Of a stretch of DNA of 35,853 nucleotides, positions 22,137-29,713 are shown piece by piece. Numbering within the stretch: the first letter of the stretch is position 1; each line of letters begins with the position of its first letter. Under the pieces are notes generated by a model, which was not told where the DNA came from, made no database searches, and saw nothing but the letters and a program-made list of their open reading frames with translations. Origin of the DNA: a virus; the IMG/VR virus record IMGVR_UViG_3300010391_000005, positions 1 to 35,853 of that record. One strand, given 5' to 3'. The position numbers were made by a program, and so were the translations under genes.

Positions 22137-22652
22137 ATGCCAGTTTACAATTTTGAACTTTTTGAAGAGGGTCGTAAAGTTGAAATGGAACTCTTCAACG
22201 AAGTCGACCAAGAAAAGATCAATATCGAGGGAGCTCCTTTTACTATTTGGATGTTTGATTTAGCAGCTACAAAATTAACCGATGACTCTATTCCAGATGA
22301 CGGAATTGATCTGAACATTCTCTATGGTGAAGCGCTTCCACGAAGTATGGTTTTTCATGGACCGTACGGCCCTCTCAAGGGTAGCTTTCTTGAGCCAACA
22401 TGGACTCAAGAGTTAAGAGCTTTTGGTATTTCAGAGCCAGAAGAAATAAATATTAAATTCAATAAACAGCAAGTTATAGAACTTTTAGGAAGACCCTTCT
22501 TGATTGGTGACATTATGAAATCTCACAGAACCAAGCATTATATAATTGAAGATACTTATGTGAGTGAAGAAACTCCATTATGGGATTACATTCATATTAA
22601 CGTGATTGGAAGGAAAGTTGATACGAGTCAACTAATTTTGCCAACGAGTTAG
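22137..22652 (+). CDS. Possible neck / head-closure protein (gp14-like)
   Basis: 171 residues. The segment DLNILYGEALPRSMVFHGPY, followed by a stretch ending in RAFGISEPEEINIKF and RPFLIGDIMKSHRTKHYIIED, follows the gp14 pattern: LYGE, a central beta-barrel with a FG(I/V) motif, then a phrase on entering a property or interface. It is shorter than T4 gp14 (256). GAGGG upstream supports the ATG. In T4, gp14 lies between gp13 and gp15, the same order as here (20054, this gene, 23851). Assignment rests on order and weak motif similarity. Confidence 0.55.
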   Translation: MPVYNFELFEEGRKVEMELFNEVDQEKINIEGAPFTIWMFDLAATKLTDDSIPDDGIDLNILYGEALPRSMVFHGPYGPLKGSFLEPTWTQELRAFGISEPEEINIKFNKQQVIELLGRPFLIGDIMKSHRTKHYIIEDTYVSEETPLWDYIHINVIGRKVDTSQLILPTS

Positions 22653-22654
22653 AA

Positions 22655-23116
22655 ATGCCAGTTAAAGAATATGATATAAAATTTAAAATCAGTGGGGATA
22701 AAAAGTTCTTAGATGATTTTAAAAAGAATTTAAAAAAATTAGTTACCGAAGAAATCGGTCCTGAAATGTTTCAAGTGATGAAGGACATTTTTCTTTATAG
22801 GAAAATGTTAGAAGGAATACCAAAAAAGTGGCAAGATTTCTTGTTAACTAACGCTGGTATCTTTACTGCAGCTATCATGAAAAATATAGAGAAAAAGAGA
22901 ATTAATATGCAAAGTCCAAATACTCACGTTAGATTAGATCGTGTCGGCATGAACAAAGAACTAATTATTTCAGCTGCTGCAACTGAAGCTGCTGCAAAAG
23001 AATTTGAAGAATCTGGTAAAAGCCCAGAAGCTATTATGAGAATAATAACCAAATTAGATGATGAAACTGCTAAGAATATTTTCGAAGATGCTTTAGCGGA
23101 AGCGGGTTGGAAATAA
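22655..23116 (+). CDS. Unknown neck/tail-region protein
   Basis: 153 residues, mostly helical and basic (DIKFKISGDKKFLDDFKKN ... PKKWQDFLLTNAGIFTAAIM). An Ala/Glu-rich segment (ISAAATEAAAKEFEESGK) precedes an acidic C-terminal helix. It starts two bases after the gp14-like stop with no strong ribosome-binding site, suggesting coupled translation. It resembles small HK97-gp10-type proteins of the head-tail joint in size and place, but I cannot confirm a family. Confidence 0.6.
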   Translation: MPVKEYDIKFKISGDKKFLDDFKKNLKKLVTEEIGPEMFQVMKDIFLYRKMLEGIPKKWQDFLLTNAGIFTAAIMKNIEKKRINMQSPNTHVRLDRVGMNKELIISAAATEAAAKEFEESGKSPEAIMRIITKLDDETAKNIFEDALAEAGWK

Positions 23117-23117
23117 G

Positions 23118-23858
23118 ATGTTGATAAAAATTTTAAGTTGGAAAAACGGTACAGAAAAGATATTAAAAGAAGTGAAACAAAAAGACATTTTAGTTGTTAA
23201 GTGCGATATTTGCCAAAAGAAATTTGAACTTAAATTCAAAGCTACTAGAGATTATTTGACTAGACAGCTTTGTAAAAAATGTAAGACTTCAGATACATCT
23301 GTTAAAATTTATGGCGTTAAACATTATCTAAAATCAAAGTCAGTAATACAAAAACGAGAAACAACTTGTCAAGAAAAATATGGTGTTAAAAATTTTACAC
23401 AAACAGATTGGTATAAAGAAAACACTCCTTCAAAATCTGAAGAGGTTATCTCTAAGATTTTAGCTACTAAGCGTAAGAATCAATCTTTTAATGCTTCTAA
23501 ACCTGAAGAGATTGTTTTTGACTTGTTGAATAAAAAGTTCGGTGTAGAGAGACAATATAGTGATAGTAGGTATCCTTTTCTTTGTGATTTTTATATACCA
23601 AAAATCGATTTATTTATTGAATGTCATTTTAATTGGACTCATGGTAAAAAACCTTTTGACGAAAATAGTTTTGAAGACATGCAAAAGATAAAACTGTGGG
23701 CGGCAAAATCAGATAGTCATCCTTTTTATAAACAAGCTATAAGAGTTTGGACTCAATATGATGTTAAAAAGCGTACAATCGCTCACTTTAACAATCTAAA
23801 ATATTTAGAGTTTTTTAATCTTAGAGGGATTGAAAGTTGGTTAAAAACAAATGCGTAA
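23118..23858 (+). CDS. Free-standing Vsr-like (EDxHD-type) homing endonuclease
   Basis: 246 residues. CDIC (29-32) and CKKC (52-55) form a zinc knuckle, and two short repeats KYGVKHYLKS/KYGVKNFTQT (about 64-95) are typical DNA-binding units of such enzymes. The nuclease part includes KPEEIVFDLLNKKF (E130/E131), FLCDFYIPKIDLFIECHFNW (D157, E168, H170) and THGKKPFD (H175, D181), then IRVWTQYDVKKR as the final strand. It lies inside the neck/tail structural operon, and its stop overlaps the next ATG by eight bases. Codon use matches its neighbours' AT bias. Its probable target is the intergenic junction between the flanking structural genes in intron- or insert-free relatives. Confidence 0.8.
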   Translation: MLIKILSWKNGTEKILKEVKQKDILVVKCDICQKKFELKFKATRDYLTRQLCKKCKTSDTSVKIYGVKHYLKSKSVIQKRETTCQEKYGVKNFTQTDWYKENTPSKSEEVISKILATKRKNQSFNASKPEEIVFDLLNKKFGVERQYSDSRYPFLCDFYIPKIDLFIECHFNWTHGKKPFDENSFEDMQKIKLWAAKSDSHPFYKQAIRVWTQYDVKKRTIAHFNNLKYLEFFNLRGIESWLKTNA

Positions 23859-24549
23859 TGTATTTCCCATCTTTGCTGAATATAACTATTACTTAAAAAA
23901 ATGGCTTGAGTCTTTAATGAAGTTGCCGAGACTAGATACACTAAGTTTGAAAATTCCAGTAGTCTATAGTTCACCGCGAAGAGCTTTTGCTCTTGGCAGC
24001 TCTTCGGCTGAGGGTGGTGCTACTAGCGGAAGTACTTTATATGCTCCGCCCAATGAGGGCAACAATTGGCTCCCAATAATGACTTTCAGGTTAAATGCTA
24101 TTACTCCGGTACTTGGAAAAACTGTCCCTTATGAACACGTTTTGCTGCGCCCAGTCAAAGATAATAATAACAACGTTATTGGATATGTTAAGAGTAAGCC
24201 ATTACAGGTTTACGAAGTTGGATATATCGGAACGTTGTATTGTGGTCTAATGCAAGACGCAGACATTCTGGTCTATAAGTTTTTGACAGAGTTTAGACCT
24301 AATGCTAATCTTTGGATTGGACCATGCGCTGAAGTTGGTAACGACGAGAAAGGCGTTTATGCCCACATGGTTTTAGAGGGCATAGCTGATTCGACAGAAT
24401 ATGAACCACTAGACATAGGAGAGAGAGTAGTAAGAAAAGATTTCAGTTGGAAAATAACTGATGCTTTTGTTCCAACTACAGAAGGTGTACTAGATCAAAG
24501 TATAATAGAAGAAGTTTACGCTGACTATTACGAAAGCAACATTATTTAA
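23851..24549 (+). CDS. 15: Tail sheath stabiliser / completion protein (gp15-like)
   Basis: 232 residues (T4 gp15 is 272). The layout matches gp15: an aromatic N-terminal helix (FAEYNYYLKKWLESLMK), IPVVYSSPRRAFAL (T4: VPITYASKEH), LPIMTFRLNAITP (T4: LPRINLHLVDF), YEVGYIGTLYCGLMQDADIL plus VYKFLTEFRPN (T4: YELSIFTRYEDDMFQIVEQILPYFQP) and AHMVLEGIADSTEYEPLDI. gp15 caps the finished tail and binds the neck. Its ATG overlaps the end of the homing endonuclease gene, so the inserted gene supplies the upstream coding context and may lower or couple its translation. Confidence 0.82.
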   Translation: MRNVFPIFAEYNYYLKKWLESLMKLPRLDTLSLKIPVVYSSPRRAFALGSSSAEGGATSGSTLYAPPNEGNNWLPIMTFRLNAITPVLGKTVPYEHVLLRPVKDNNNNVIGYVKSKPLQVYEVGYIGTLYCGLMQDADILVYKFLTEFRPNANLWIGPCAEVGNDEKGVYAHMVLEGIADSTEYEPLDIGERVVRKDFSWKITDAFVPTTEGVLDQSIIEEVYADYYESNII

Positions 24550-24565
24550 TGATTGAGACGATAAG

Positions 24566-24745
24566 ATGTATTTAATAAAAAACAAAACAACTAAAAATAT
24601 AGTTTTGTTAATAAAGGGCTCTACTGAATTTCTTTATCCTAAGGGAAATCTAAAAAATAGAGACCACATGATTGTGGATGAATTAACTCCACAACTTAAA
24701 AACATAAAAATTTTGAAATTTATACAGATTTCTAAAATGGAATGA
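24566..24745 (+). CDS. 59-aa protein before the sheath gene
   Basis: A small ORF filling the gap between gp15-like and sheath genes: MYLIKNKTTKNIVLLIKGST, then FLYPKGNLKNRDHMIVDEL. It is basic, with a beta-strand-like pattern ending in KILKFIQISKM. Only a weak GAG precedes the ATG. Similar short proteins often sit upstream of tail sheath genes in myoviruses. No family is recognised. Confidence 0.5.
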   Translation: MYLIKNKTTKNIVLLIKGSTEFLYPKGNLKNRDHMIVDELTPQLKNIKILKFIQISKME

Positions 24746-24761
24746 CTAAGGAGGCTAATTA

Positions 24762-27494
24762 ATGGCTCACAATATTAAAAGCCCGGGCGTATCAGTACAA
24801 ATAAAAGATCAAACTGCGTTTCTCGCAATTGTTTCTGGGACTGTAGCAGCTGCCGTTGGATTCGCTCAAAAGGGCTCAATAAATGAACCTACTTTAATAT
24901 TATCTAAAGAAGAATTTGTAAATACTTTTGGTGAACCAATTTCTGATAATTATTATTTGGGAATGTTCGCTGATAAGTTCCTTGATGAATCTGTCTGCTA
25001 TTTTACAAGAATAGCTAAAGAAGCAGATTACGAAGGCGTACTTGGAACAGTTGCTCCAGGATTGAACTTTACTACTATGCCTACTCCGGAATTTTGGGTA
25101 GAGCTAGCGGGATTCCCAGAACCAAACAACGGAATTTATAAAGTTAGTTGGGCTGGAAGCACAACTTATGCAAATTTAGCAGCTCTAGTAACTGCAGTAG
25201 ACACTGCTATGAATCTAGTAATTTTAGCAGATGGCACTACAACTTTAGGCAGTTACTTAACGGCTAGCGCAAGTTTGACTTTCTTAAAGATCGCATCTGA
25301 TTTATACAGAAATGTAATTATCACTATGAGAGCTTCAGAGGATGCTACAAACAACGTAATTAAAACAACTGGCAACGGTCACCTCGGAATGGCTGATAAC
25401 TCTACTTCAACTGATGTAGGAAGTTATGCATACTCTTGGATCAGAGTCCCAATAAGTGAAGTTCCTGCAACAGTAGCTAGTATAGTTGGTAGTACAGCAA
25501 TTGCTATTACTGACTTAAACCAGCTTTCTGCATTTAACAAAATAAACCTCTTAGTAGATGGAACTGGTACTAATCCTTACAAGACTTATTCTGATGTGAA
25601 CGTTGTTCCGGCTACTGGGTCTCCAGCAACATTCCCGATGCTTCAAGCTTTAGTAGCTCCAACAGCTCACGATTGGGTAGGAGAGACTTTTACTATAGCT
25701 TTAGCTGGATTTTATCACTTTATGGTTGGTGACTTGACAGCCGGCGTCAATACAACTCATACAGTGACTCTTACGTTTGACAACGACCCAGTTTCTCTCA
25801 GTGGCTTTATTGTAGCTCTAAACGCTGCATTAGCTCTTGTTTCAACAGGAACTAATACACTAGATGATTACATTCAGTTTGCAGTATTTGAGACTACAAA
25901 AGTACAAATCATAGAGGGCGCTGGAGCTAGAAAGAACTATGGTTCGCTATGCACTATAACTGTAGCAGCTGGTACAGCTACACTTCCTTTCTTGGGATTT
26001 AGCTCTCCTACTAATAATAGCTCGCTTGGAACAGATACTACCTACACAGCTGCCGGAGTAGCGGTAAAGATTACTGCACTAGTTGCCGAAATTATTGCAA
26101 CAGCAGCCTCTAATATCTTAACGATTAGCAGCGATAGGCTTGGAACAACTAGCTTCGTAAAAATCAACACTGCAACGACTGCAGTAGACAGTGCACTTCC
26201 TATATTGAAGTTCACGACCGCCACATCAGACACAGGAAGTAACAGCAGCAATCAGGGAGTAGTTAATTTCGTCGCAAGAGATGCCGGAACAGCTGGAGAT
26301 CTTCTAAAAGTTAGAACTTATTCTTCAGTCAATCCAGTAACTTTAGCAACACAATATTACATCGAAGTATACGACGGAGAGGACAGTGTTGAAGTTTGGG
26401 GCCCAGTTAATTGGACTCTTGCTACAGCAACAAACTATGTAAAGACTGTGATAGAAAATTCTACTTACATTAGATTAGATTTCGGAGAGACTTTACAATA
26501 TCCAAATACAGATACGGGAATTCCCCCAACAATTTCACCTCCAAACAACGCCGATCTTGGAATGCCAGAATTCTGGCAACTAGCTAGTGGCAATGATGGA
26601 ATTCCAAACTCCGGTACTGAGAGTGACGCTTTAGTGATTACAGCTCTAGACGAATATAACGATAGAGAACAATATGAAATAGATCTATTACTTGCTCCAG
26701 GTTTCTCTGGTGCAGCAGTAGTTGCAAAACTACAAAGTATTGGTGAATCTAGACAAGACATCATAGTTCTGCCAGATCCACCGGCTTTCTTGACTTATAT
26801 TCAAATTATAGATTGGCACAATGGAACTTATTTAGGCTCTACGCCATTGACTTCTAGCTATTCAGTTATCGCTTGGGACTGGCAACGAGACTTCGATGCA
26901 TATAATCAACAATATGTAGATCTTCCACCTTCTATTTATGAAGCTATCGCTATGGCTCGAACAGAAAGAAATTTTGAATTATGGGAAGCTCCTGCAGGAC
27001 CCGAAAGGGGAATTGTTAACTCTATTTCATCTTATTCTAAGCCGTCGCAAGCTCAGAGAGAGTTCCTCTATAACGACACCGATCCAGCATGTGTCAACCC
27101 TATAGTTCAGTTCCCTACCGAGGGAATTATTATCTACGGACAAAAAACATGCTTAAAGCAGGATAAATCTACAAACAGAATTAACGTCAGAAGATTAGTT
27201 AATTTTGTAAAGAGAAACGTAGAGAAGATTGGAAAGAGATATCTCTTCACTTTGAACCAAGCATCTACTTGGGCAAGCATTGCTAGAGAAATTTCTTCAT
27301 TCTTGAGCAACATTCAAGAAAGAGGCGGCTTACAAGCCTACTCAGTAGTCTTTGATGCTTCAACTAATACTGCTGATAGAGTTGATGCTGGAGTTATGTA
27401 TGGTAAGATTTTTATTCAGCCAACGAGAGTAGCAGAGAGAATCTTTATCGATCTTACTATTCAAAGAACTGGTGCATTGGCCGCTGAAGCTTAA
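24762..27494 (+). CDS. 18: Tail sheath protein (gp18-like)
   Basis: 910 residues, longer than T4 gp18 (659). The N-terminus (NIKSPGVSVQIKDQTAF, AAAVGFAQKGSINEPTLILS) and C-terminal domain (YDLPPSIYEAIA-like VDLPPSIYEAIAMARTERN, WEAPAGPERGIV, YNDTDPACVNPIVQFPTEGI, RINVRRLVNFVKRNVEK, VMYGKIFIQPTRVAERIFID) are characteristic of contractile sheath subunits. The middle, roughly residues 100-600, is a Thr/Ser/Ala/Gly-rich beta region that is expanded relative to T4 and probably forms extra surface domains. A strong AAGGAGG stands before the ATG. The contractile function and neighbouring tube gene agree with a myovirus. Confidence 0.95.
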   Translation: MAHNIKSPGVSVQIKDQTAFLAIVSGTVAAAVGFAQKGSINEPTLILSKEEFVNTFGEPISDNYYLGMFADKFLDESVCYFTRIAKEADYEGVLGTVAPGLNFTTMPTPEFWVELAGFPEPNNGIYKVSWAGSTTYANLAALVTAVDTAMNLVILADGTTTLGSYLTASASLTFLKIASDLYRNVIITMRASEDATNNVIKTTGNGHLGMADNSTSTDVGSYAYSWIRVPISEVPATVASIVGSTAIAITDLNQLSAFNKINLLVDGTGTNPYKTYSDVNVVPATGSPATFPMLQALVAPTAHDWVGETFTIALAGFYHFMVGDLTAGVNTTHTVTLTFDNDPVSLSGFIVALNAALALVSTGTNTLDDYIQFAVFETTKVQIIEGAGARKNYGSLCTITVAAGTATLPFLGFSSPTNNSSLGTDTTYTAAGVAVKITALVAEIIATAASNILTISSDRLGTTSFVKINTATTAVDSALPILKFTTATSDTGSNSSNQGVVNFVARDAGTAGDLLKVRTYSSVNPVTLATQYYIEVYDGEDSVEVWGPVNWTLATATNYVKTVIENSTYIRLDFGETLQYPNTDTGIPPTISPPNNADLGMPEFWQLASGNDGIPNSGTESDALVITALDEYNDREQYEIDLLLAPGFSGAAVVAKLQSIGESRQDIIVLPDPPAFLTYIQIIDWHNGTYLGSTPLTSSYSVIAWDWQRDFDAYNQQYVDLPPSIYEAIAMARTERNFELWEAPAGPERGIVNSISSYSKPSQAQREFLYNDTDPACVNPIVQFPTEGIIIYGQKTCLKQDKSTNRINVRRLVNFVKRNVEKIGKRYLFTLNQASTWASIAREISSFLSNIQERGGLQAYSVVFDASTNTADRVDAGVMYGKIFIQPTRVAERIFIDLTIQRTGALAAEA

Positions 27495-27499
27495 TCTTT

Positions 27500-27537
27500 A
27501 GCAGCTTATGCTGCTCAGAAAATTAGAATTTAATTTT
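27500..27537 (+). other. Two short hairpins after the sheath gene
   Basis: AGCAGC-TTAT-GCTGCT (27500-27515) is followed by AAAATTA-GAATT-TAATTTT (27519-27537). Neither has a proper T tract, so they look more like message-processing or stabilising structures than a terminator. Confidence 0.3.
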
Positions 27538-27556
27538 GCTAAGCAAAAGATATATA

Positions 27557-27790
27557 ATGTATGGGTACCCCATGTTTGGAATGACTGGGGAGATGGCTCC
27601 ATGTTATGGTAGAGTTGGAGATAAACACCCTCTATATGGTAAAAGACATACAGCGGAGTCAAAAATAAAAATGTCAAAATCTTTGAGCGGCGAGAATAAT
27701 CCTATGTTTGGTAAAACTCACTCAAAAGAGACTAGACAAAAAATTTCTGAATCACTTAAAAAACGTGGAGGAATAAAACATGGCAATTAG
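27557..27790 (+). CDS. Orphan NUMOD3-repeat protein (homing-endonuclease remnant)
   Basis: 77 residues from ATG 27557. It is composed almost wholly of NUMOD3-type units: YGYPMFGMTGEMAPCYG, then HPLYGKRHTAESKIKMSKS, then NPMFGKTHSKETRQKISES. NUMOD3 is the sequence-specific DNA-binding helix module of GIY-YIG and HNH homing nucleases; no catalytic domain is present. It is therefore either the surviving tail of a lost homing nuclease or a small DNA-binding protein in its own right. It ends 11 bases inside the tail tube gene, and the tube ribosome-binding site lies within it. An in-frame TTG at 27536 would add seven residues. Confidence 0.68.
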   Translation: MYGYPMFGMTGEMAPCYGRVGDKHPLYGKRHTAESKIKMSKSLSGENNPMFGKTHSKETRQKISESLKKRGGIKHGN

Positions 27791-28424
27791 CTTATCCTCA
27801 GCCATATCCGGGAAAAGAGAGCCAAAGAGGGCGAACCGTTGGGTCTTAAAGTTTGAGACTGTTCCATATCCAGCAGCTGCTGGTAATGTAGTTGGAAGTC
27901 AGCTTTCTAACGGTGCATCTGATGCGGCAGAGTCTCTAGCCATAGACCTATTATCTGCTTCTAGACCAACTTTAAACGTTAACATGGGAGAAATCTCAAG
28001 GCTGAATGAGAAATGGAAATTTGCTCAGAACCCAACTTGGGAGCCGATTACTGTTACGTTCTATGATTTTGATTCTGGACAAGGTTCAGCATCACAAATC
28101 ATGTGGAGATGGATGCAGACGGTTTATGATGTGCTAAATGGCACTATGGGATATGCAGCTACCTATAAAGTAGATGCTTCTCTTATTCTTCTTGGCCCCG
28201 GTCAAACTAGTACTGGAGGCACAAAAGAAGCTAGCACAAACATAGAGATTATTGAAGCTTGGGATTTATTCGGTTGCTTCCCAAACAATATGTCAGCTGG
28301 AGAGCTATCTTATGAATCAACAGAGGCTCTTAGAGTGACAGCAGAGATTGTGTATGACTTTGCTAATTTGCATACTAATGCTGATACGGGTGGAGCTGGA
28401 GGATCTTGGTCAACTATTAGATAA
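27780..28424 (+). CDS. 19: Tail tube protein (gp19-like)
   Basis: 214 residues (T4 gp19 is 163). It follows the sheath gene and is preceded by a strong GGAGG. Typical tube features are KRANRWVLKFETVPYP near the N-terminus, PTLNVNMGEISRLNEKWKFA and WEPITVTFYDF, then MWRWMQTVYDVL and IEIIEAWDLFGCFPNN with a C-terminal strand VTAEIVYDFANL. It polymerises into the inner tail tube within the sheath. Its start overlaps the NUMOD3 gene by 11 bases. The Gly-rich end is a short extension. Confidence 0.92.
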   Translation: MAISLSSAISGKREPKRANRWVLKFETVPYPAAAGNVVGSQLSNGASDAAESLAIDLLSASRPTLNVNMGEISRLNEKWKFAQNPTWEPITVTFYDFDSGQGSASQIMWRWMQTVYDVLNGTMGYAATYKVDASLILLGPGQTSTGGTKEASTNIEIIEAWDLFGCFPNNMSAGELSYESTEALRVTAEIVYDFANLHTNADTGGAGGSWSTIR

Positions 28425-28458
28425 TGCATAATTCTTATTGTTAATAATGCAAGTTTTT

Positions 28459-28490
28459 AAGATAGTTGCTAATTTAATATAAACTATCTT
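28459..28490 (+). other. Inverted repeat between the tube and gp26-like genes
   Basis: A 9-bp perfect stem AAGATAGTT / AACTATCTT (28459-28467, 28482-28490) has a 14-base AT-rich loop. It lies 13 bases before the next gene's ATG, without a T tract, so it may attenuate or protect the message and affect initiation. Confidence 0.4.
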
Positions 28491-28503
28491 TAAAGGGGTG
28501 AAT

Positions 28504-29427
28504 ATGCCAGAAAAAGCTAATGAGATTGATATACCAGTTCCTATTAATAAACAAAAATCTGAAGAAAAATTGAAGGCTGGGCATCCAATTGGTTCAGTTG
28601 GAAAAAGCAAAGTGGAAGCTCAGCCTAAACCTTCTTTTGTTCCACAAAAACCGAAATCTAGATTCGAGCCAGAGCCAGTTCCTGTAGAAGTGCCTTCTCA
28701 TGGTCACTTATATAAGGGCTTTACTAACGACGAAGATGTAGCTAAGGGAATAATCAAAATCCGTCAAATGACTTTGAACGAAGAGAAAATCTTAACTACA
28801 GATCGACTCGTTCAACAGGGCAAAGCTCTAGACATGATTCTAGAAAATTGCATCAAGTCTGACATCAGCTCTTATGATTTATTATCTAGCGATAGATTGT
28901 ATCTCTTGTTTTATCTTCGAGGTATGTCTTATGGTCTAGATTACGATTTCGACGTAAGATGTTATCACTGTGGCACTAATTTCCAGCAAACTATCGAAAT
29001 CGACAAACTTCCTATAAAAGAATGGACCTCTTCAGAAGACTCTCTTGAGCCCATTATGACTAAGCTCCCAATTTCAAATTTCTTAGTAGAAGCTCATTAT
29101 ATGAGGGGCAGAGACGAGTCTGTATTGATGGAAAAAGCTCGAGAAATTAAAGCTTTCAATCAAGTTGATGATGACGTGGATGAATCACTCGTGCTACTAA
29201 TAGACAAAGTTACTACTGATCAAGGCGAAATTCTTTCACCTCGCGACAAAGCAGATTTTATCAACAACATGGTAGCTGGAGACGCCGATCACTTTAGAGA
29301 TACATTACGAGAAAAAGATTGTGGAATTAAACAAGTTCGACATATTTTTTGTCCCAGATGTAGCGGTGAACTTGAATTCAACGTTCCATTAGGACGTAAC
29401 TTTTTTCGTCGATCTAGACGCGGATAG
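28504..29427 (+). CDS. gp26-like baseplate hub / tail assembly chaperone, zero-frame product
   Basis: 307 residues from ATG 28504 (AGGGG 6 bases upstream; an earlier GTG at 28498 is less likely). A 60-residue Pro/Lys-rich arm precedes VEVPSHGHLYKGFTND, IIKIRQMTLNEEKILTTDRL and VQQGKALDMILENCI, the pattern of the T4_baseplate (gp26/gp51) family. A split zinc site, RCYHCGT (about 28960) and FCPRCSGEL (about 29350), is typical of it. It follows the tube gene, the place where most phages encode tail assembly chaperones made by frameshifting, and a reading frame without a start continues the domain in +1. I expect two products, short and extended. Confidence 0.75.
   Translation: MPEKANEIDIPVPINKQKSEEKLKAGHPIGSVGKSKVEAQPKPSFVPQKPKSRFEPEPVPVEVPSHGHLYKGFTNDEDVAKGIIKIRQMTLNEEKILTTDRLVQQGKALDMILENCIKSDISSYDLLSSDRLYLLFYLRGMSYGLDYDFDVRCYHCGTNFQQTIEIDKLPIKEWTSSEDSLEPIMTKLPISNFLVEAHYMRGRDESVLMEKAREIKAFNQVDDDVDESLVLLIDKVTTDQGEILSPRDKADFINNMVAGDADHFRDTLREKDCGIKQVRHIFCPRCSGELEFNVPLGRNFFRRSRRG
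29401..29407 (+). promoter_or_regulatory. Candidate +1 (or -2) ribosomal frameshift site TTTTTTC
   Basis: Zero-frame codons are TTT TTT CGT. A Phe tRNA on TTT can re-pair with TTC one base on (+1), or with TTT two bases back (-2). Either enters the frame that stays open to 29698. The site is 6 codons before the zero-frame TAG at 29425. Confidence 0.55.
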
Positions 29428-29698
29428 GAATCAGCGTCGATATAGAGCACTTCTCGAAGAACAGTTTAGAATAGCATATATTTCTCAAGGAGCTATAAAC
29501 TTCTACGATGTGGGTTGTATGCCCACAGAAGATAGAAAGTTTATTGTAGATGTCATTATAGATATTAAGACACAAGAAAAAGAAGCTATTGATAAAACAA
29601 CTCAGAAGGTTCCGTCACCTTCAACTCCAAGATCTTTTCCTCGACCTCAAAAGTTCAGCTCTTTAAATAGGCCGAGACCAAACATACCGAGAAGGTAA
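29408..29698 (+). CDS. +1-frame extension of the gp26-like gene
   Basis: 96 codons (29408-29698) read VDLDADRNQRRYRALLEEQF then RIAYISQGAINFYDVG and CMPTEDRKFIVDVIID, then a Ser/Pro/Arg-rich tail. The MP-x-x-x-R phrase is what I recall near the end of gp26-type proteins, where it is in the same frame. The frame has no ATG, GTG or TTG until GTG 29510, although coding-like sequence begins right after the slip site. The joined product would be about 397 residues. Alternatives are a separate short protein from GTG 29510 or ATG 29519, or a sequencing indel. Confidence 0.6.
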   Translation, partial: VDLDADRNQRRYRALLEEQFRIAYISQGAINFYDVGCMPTEDRKFIVDVIIDIKTQEKEAIDKTTQKVPSPSTPRSFPRPQKFSSLNRPRPNIPRR

Positions 29699-29713
29699 GC
29701 ATACTTTCATTAT

